The notes beneath the pieces are model-generated. The model did not search any database, was not told where the DNA came from, and was given only the letters and a program-made list of their open reading frames with translations. Shown here one piece after another: positions 59,601-64,000 of a stretch of DNA of 64,000 nucleotides. Origin of the DNA: Isoetes taiwanensis. Its lineage: Eukaryota; Streptophyta; Lycopodiopsida; Isoetales; Isoetaceae. The stretch is taken from assembly GCA_021234155.1 (NCBI GenBank), contig JAJEKV010000094.1:3640535-3704534 (forward strand), written 5' to 3'. How positions within the stretch are numbered: the first letter of the stretch is position 1; every line of letters starts with the position of its first letter. Made by a program: the position numbers and the translations under genes.

Positions 59601-60534
59601 ATCATTTACCTCTCGGCAAGCTTAAGGCCGGCAACAAATAAGGAAGTATCCGACATCCCAAGATCTTCCCTATGCACAAGTTTATATGCAAAGACCTTGC
59701 AGGTTATAATCAATTACGTGTTTCCGGCCGGATAGCAAGTCCGGCCCCCCACGGGTTGGATAGCCCTCCCCGCCAACTCTCAACTTCCCGCCTGCTTTGG
59801 GATCGCTGCAGTCAAGCACTTGATCCGGCTCTTGTCGGGCCATTCGTGGAGATACCAAGAACCCACCACCACTGCATGGTTCCTTCTCCCTATGCTTCCC
59901 TGGTGTTCCTCCATGCCCTGTGTTCCTCGACTTCCGAGATTGGCGCCCCCCTTTGGACAAAGGTCATGGATGGCCATGTCGGATGGACTCCACCTCAGAT
60001 TCTCCGGGATTCTCCTGGGATCCCCTCTTATTTGTTCGGCTTCCCATTGGGAGGAGGGTGCCACTCTTGATACCACCACAAATTGATCTATATTGCTAAT
60101 GAGCGTATTGGCAACGCCTCGGATGCATTCATGGTCTTGACACCTTTATGCGCACGCCACCACCTCACCGCACTTTCGGTTCCATCTTCGCGTGTTTTTT
60201 GTGCTGCTCTCAAATGCCTCTTGCTCGCCTCCTTAAATTCCAAATACCAATTTTTCACCGCAACCAATGCGAAGTCGCGTTTTCGCCTCCGTGACCTGCC
60301 TCCTCATGGAATGTCGGGCTCGTTTTTCAGACGCCCATGCCCCTTTTGAAGATATGGTACGCCGCTCGTTCCTCATTGATGCGCCTGATCCCACACCTCC
60401 TGCCTCAACAATCCCGCCAACCTCATTAGCCGCACCATAATGGTGCCCGACCTCATTCCCGAGAGGATCACTTTCGTGACGATGGCTTCCCGCACTCGTA
60501 AACACTTCCCCTTTTCTTCACTTTCGAGTGTCGC
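56604..60534 (+). other. 3' region of gypsy copy 2 between integrase and 3' LTR
   Basis: Counterpart of 37685-41563. TATATAGCCC lies at 57091 and ATGG at 57580 (MAAPKFSTLQATASVDPLF, then a shift). Plus-strand pieces with protein-like composition continue through 59161-59502 (FVTFRVVQPMAYIFHDFYPV) and 59672-60070. A 104-aa minus-strand frame (56721-57035) is also kept in part in copy 1. Sense and antisense models are both possible; I cannot choose. Confidence 0.6.
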
Positions 60535-60546
60535 TTTGGTGGGGAG

Positions 60547-61103
60547 TGTTAGTCCCGGCGGCTCCCCGGTATGACTATTCATGCATACAATGGACCAGGT
60601 CAAGCTCATGATCCAGGATCCACAAGGTCAACCAAAGGCTCACCAAGACCAAGTAGCAGACCATGCACTAAAAGCCTAAGAGGCGCCGGCAAAGGAGGCT
60701 CACATCACTACAATACAAGATGATTCTAGGCACTTCAAGAGGCACCGCCAACATTCCTCAAGAAATCAGGGCCTCCTTCGAGAGTCGGCACCGAGATCAC
60801 CAGAGTGTCTATATTGGGCCAAAGGCCATTGTACTATATATATGACTAGAGCTCAGACATGAGAGTTCTAGATGAGTTTTGAGTCTTGTCTCCTTTCGCT
60901 TTTTCTCTCTATTGCAAGAGCTCATGTATGTTCATCATTGATATCAAGGAAGCTTATCATTTTCCTCATTTTGTTCTGTTTTCTTCTTCTTGTTCTCTTC
61001 TTGCAAATCCAAGGACATAGTCCCCCCTGACTCTCCCCTTCGTTAGATCCACGGTCCTCACAGGAGGTCGCCTTTCCAGAGTTCCCAACCTGCACCCCAA
61101 ACA
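60547..61103 (+). repeat. 3' LTR of gypsy copy 2
   Basis: 557 bp, starts TGTTAGTCCCGG and ends CCCCAAACA, followed by AAGGA. Confidence 0.9.
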
Positions 61104-64000
61104 AAGGAGATCCGTTTCTACAAGATTTATGATAAGGTAAAGGTATTTTTCTTGCAACATGTGTGCATATCCAATATACCTCTCCTCGATGAGATGTTCT
61201 TGTTTCGCCAACTCTCTCGGTTGATTATCCATCGCTCACCGCCAAGATGAGATGCTTCGTAAGCATGGAGGAGAATTTGCATATAAGTTCTTGAGTAGTG
61301 TGGGAGCCGATGATTTGATGTCGATATTGCAGCGATTTTCACAAACCATGGTGTATGCCTATCCATATCCTACTCTAAAGATTTCTGGATCTTTTATTGT
61401 TTGTTGTTTTATGTACGATGCCTTCTAGCAATCCAAACAAGTGCAGAGAGCGCTTTTTATTCTACCATCGCGAATTTGGTTCAAGATGATGAAGTGTTGG
61501 AGGTAGAGGCTATTAGGGCATACTTAATTTAAAATCTAAGTTGTTGCAAGGGCAAGTTGAACATTATCTAAAGGTTGCTATGAATTTTGACTAGGTGCAC
61601 AGAGGCATGTTTATAGCTTACGTGAATCATTAGTGACGGGGACTCAAATATGCAGACAACGTTATTACTAAGATTTTTAAGCATGCAAATTCACTTTGTA
61701 GATTCTATATGTTTCGTAAAGTTAAAGGGATTGCATGCCATGTTTTTTTCAAAGTATATGCAGGAGTTGCGATGAAATAGTTTTCAAGAACACAAATTCA
61801 CATAAAGTATGTCATTTCGAATTTCATTTGCATGTTCCTATTCTATGCTTTAGAAGATGTAAGTTCACTAATGTTCTTTTGCGTGATCCAAGCTTGTGGA
61901 ATATTGAAAGTGTTTTATGAATTCAATGCACTTGCATTGAAGACCTTCTCACCAATCACCAATCTCATTCTCGTAATGCCTTCCGTTAATTCTTTTCTTG
62001 GCCTTTACCTTCTTTTTCTATGATTATTGAGTTGCCGAGTTAAAAGTACAATAGAATGCGGATGTACTCAAGAATGTCACCAAAGACATGCTCATATCTT
62101 CCATTAAAGCCGCTGATAAAATCGTGACGGATGTAGAAATGTAATGGGGAAGGCATTCTTGCTTCCCCTCACCTCTGCAGAATCCGGGAGCGCCCGCGGT
62201 ACACGCCCATGGAGCCGGGAATTTGTTGAGTGAGGATGATATGCTTGGACGGCAGGCGCTTAGACGTTGTACATGATTTGGTTGGAAACATGCCATTTCA
62301 CCCTCCTACAAGTTCATGGATTTATTTGATTGGTTCTTATAGGATATTAAGAGGATTGGGTTGTGCTAATACTTAAATGATTATTATAAGGGCCAACTTT
62401 GGAAGACTCATCACAAAATAGAATAGAATAGAATAGAATATGATTTTATCGCCCACGGAGACCAACTGGCCTATGGGACCCAAGTACAAAGAGAGAGCAA
62501 AGAGCGACATTACTACGGGATTAAAAACCCCCACTCAAGGGTTTTTTGGGGAAAACCTTAGTAGCAATAAGGATCTCGGCGATACCGCACGCTTATATAC
62601 ATAATCACAAGTACACCGAGGTTAATGCCGGACGGGGGCATAATCGGTCCTCAGATCCATTACCTCCTGGAGGTACGATCCCAACAAGCCTACAGAGGCC
62701 GTGGCTCGTAAGCTCATGCAAGGCCCGATGGGGCATTGGAACCAATCGAGCATACCGAGCCCGGATATGCTCATACACCGGACAGGCCCGGAGGGCGTGA
62801 CTTTCATCCTCAATGGCACCCCGTTGACAAAGACTGGCAGACAGACTCGGGTCCTCACGCTGCTCCCCGAATCCATCTCCCCTGCCTCAATGCGAGGTGG
62901 TGTGCACCTCGTCTTGAATGGAGCAATCGCCCTGGCTTTCATGGGTAGATGGGTGCTGCGGTGATGGTGTGGGCCCCCGCGAGCATGGGATTAATCTGGC
63001 GGCCGATAATTTTGCCACCCACATGTGACGGCCTCGTGATCCCAAAGCTTGGCCATGAAGCAAGCATCCGGGCTTGCTTCAAGGCGTTCCTTCCGTATGC
63101 ACCGGTCCACATCCGCGCGCTTTGCTTGTCTTTCCGTGACTTTTGAGTATTTGGGGCCCATCGCCACCCGCCAAAGCAAGGTTGGGCAGGAGCTTCATCC
63201 ATAGCCACCACCTCGGAAGTAAATAATGTGGCGCTCCGGTCGACCCTCTGTAATGGAAGGAAGCCTGTCACTGAGCAAGATCTGATATGGGACCTGTGGG
63301 ATTTCACTCCCATTACTGCACAGACCAAGAAGGCCAGCTGCACTGCTCTAGATCGTTCCAAGTGGTGAGGGATAATACCTGGGCCCCACACTGGCCCCAT
63401 AGAGGAGGACCGGGTTCAACCAAGGCCCCTCGAACAAGTGTGCCTCGGTGATCCCATGCATACAACTCTTTTGTGACTCGTTGTTTTGTATTGCATACAT
63501 GGCTTTCCAAACAAGCTCAGTGGACAAAGTCATAAAGCATGGTTCCACATGTTCTATAGTGCCCATGCATGACAAACCATATTGATCATATCCATTTTTA
63601 GTTACATATTCTTTGGTCGATGTTTGTATAATGAAAATGTTGGTGATATGGCATGCCGTAACCATCATATGAGAAAAGGGAAAGAAGCGTATAGAAACCA
63701 GATTTGAGTTGTCAGTAATCTTCATGGGAATAAACATGCAACGTGAAAATCATATAAGATCAATCTAGTACTTTTTTATATTGTAACTTCCTTATGAATG
63801 AGAATGAGAGATTATATATTGTAACGTCCGGATACACATCTTAGAGTCATTAGTCCCAGATCGATAAAGGTCAGCCTCTAGCACAGCTTATGTAAGCTTT
63901 GGCAAGAAAACCCATAATGAGTCTCATTTCGGCCGCACTCTACACCTTTGCTCGTAAATTAGCTATAGCATTTAATGCCCGACACTCGACATCATAAACA
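61104..64000. repeat. Downstream segment X, copy 2 (runs off the window)
   Basis: Matches 42116-44765 throughout: AGGTAGAGGCTATTAGGGCAT at 61500, (TAGAA)n at 62418-62439, the minus-strand frame at 63348-63737 (FFPFSHMMV, YVTKNGYDQY) and the end GACATCATAAACA. The homology is cut by the window edge. Confidence 0.8.

Larger units (their letters stand above)
50121..61103 (+). mobile_element. Ty3/gypsy LTR retrotransposon, copy 2 (Tat/Athila-like)
   Basis: Same structure as copy 1: LTR 50121-50692, gag-pol, 3' region, polypurine tract GTGGGGAG at 60539-60546, LTR 60547-61103. Many indels of copy 1 are absent and others are present, so each copy is broken in its own places. Length is about 10.98 kb. 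Confidence 0.9.

Overview
This window looks like intergenic sequence from a large, repeat-rich land-plant nuclear genome. Evidence for a plant: GT-AG introns of 80-130 bp, a receptor-like kinase remnant, a TPR fragment resembling plant kinesin-light-chain-related proteins, Tat/Athila-like Ty3/gypsy elements, a MULE transposase with a SWIM finger, PIF/Harbinger-type MITEs and a Helitron end. Repeat density and the style of the MULE and methyltransferase-like genes would fit a fern or gymnosperm, but the sequence does not settle the lineage. Almost every long reading frame is transposon-derived and broken; I see no intact multi-domain host gene.

Layout. 1-1.2 kb: TPR (kinesin-light-chain-related) pseudogene fragment. 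1.8-7.5 kb: a MULE-like block flanked by about 210-bp direct repeats. It holds a spliced, open, N6/N4-type DNA methyltransferase-like gene on the minus strand, divergent from a decayed MULE transposase on the plus strand. 8.56 kb: a Helitron 3' end sitting beside a gene fragment whose uninterrupted paralogue lies at 20.8 kb. 8.85-11.84 kb: a foldback element plus tail, tandemly duplicated, with a 56-bp minisatellite in 4 and 2 copies. 14.9-15.8 kb: receptor-kinase pseudogene containing a small inverted-repeat element. 15.8-16.7 kb: MITE, three tandem copies of a TATA-bearing promoter unit, and a small secreted or membrane protein gene. 16.8-21.6 kb: a CACTA-like element carrying a MULE-type element and two Harbinger-type MITEs, with target duplications and matching empty sites, plus exons of an unidentified gene. 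23.3-25.5 kb: decayed LINE. 28.5-29.4 kb: two adjacent open minus-strand frames of unknown function.

31.16-42.12 kb is a complete but corrupted Ty3/gypsy element with AAGGA target duplications. A second copy occupies 50.12-61.10 kb. The 2.6-2.9 kb after each 3' LTR is also homologous, while the sequence before each 5' LTR is not. The simplest reading is a tandem duplication of about 19 kb with its junction inside an LTR. Both copies carry about 3.9 kb of extra sequence between integrase and the 3' LTR.

The most interesting candidates are the methyltransferase-like gene paired with a transposase, the triplicated promoter, the extra 3' module of the gypsy elements, and the concentration of differences between the gypsy copies in CG-rich patches. 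All homology calls are by eye from motifs; no searches were run.
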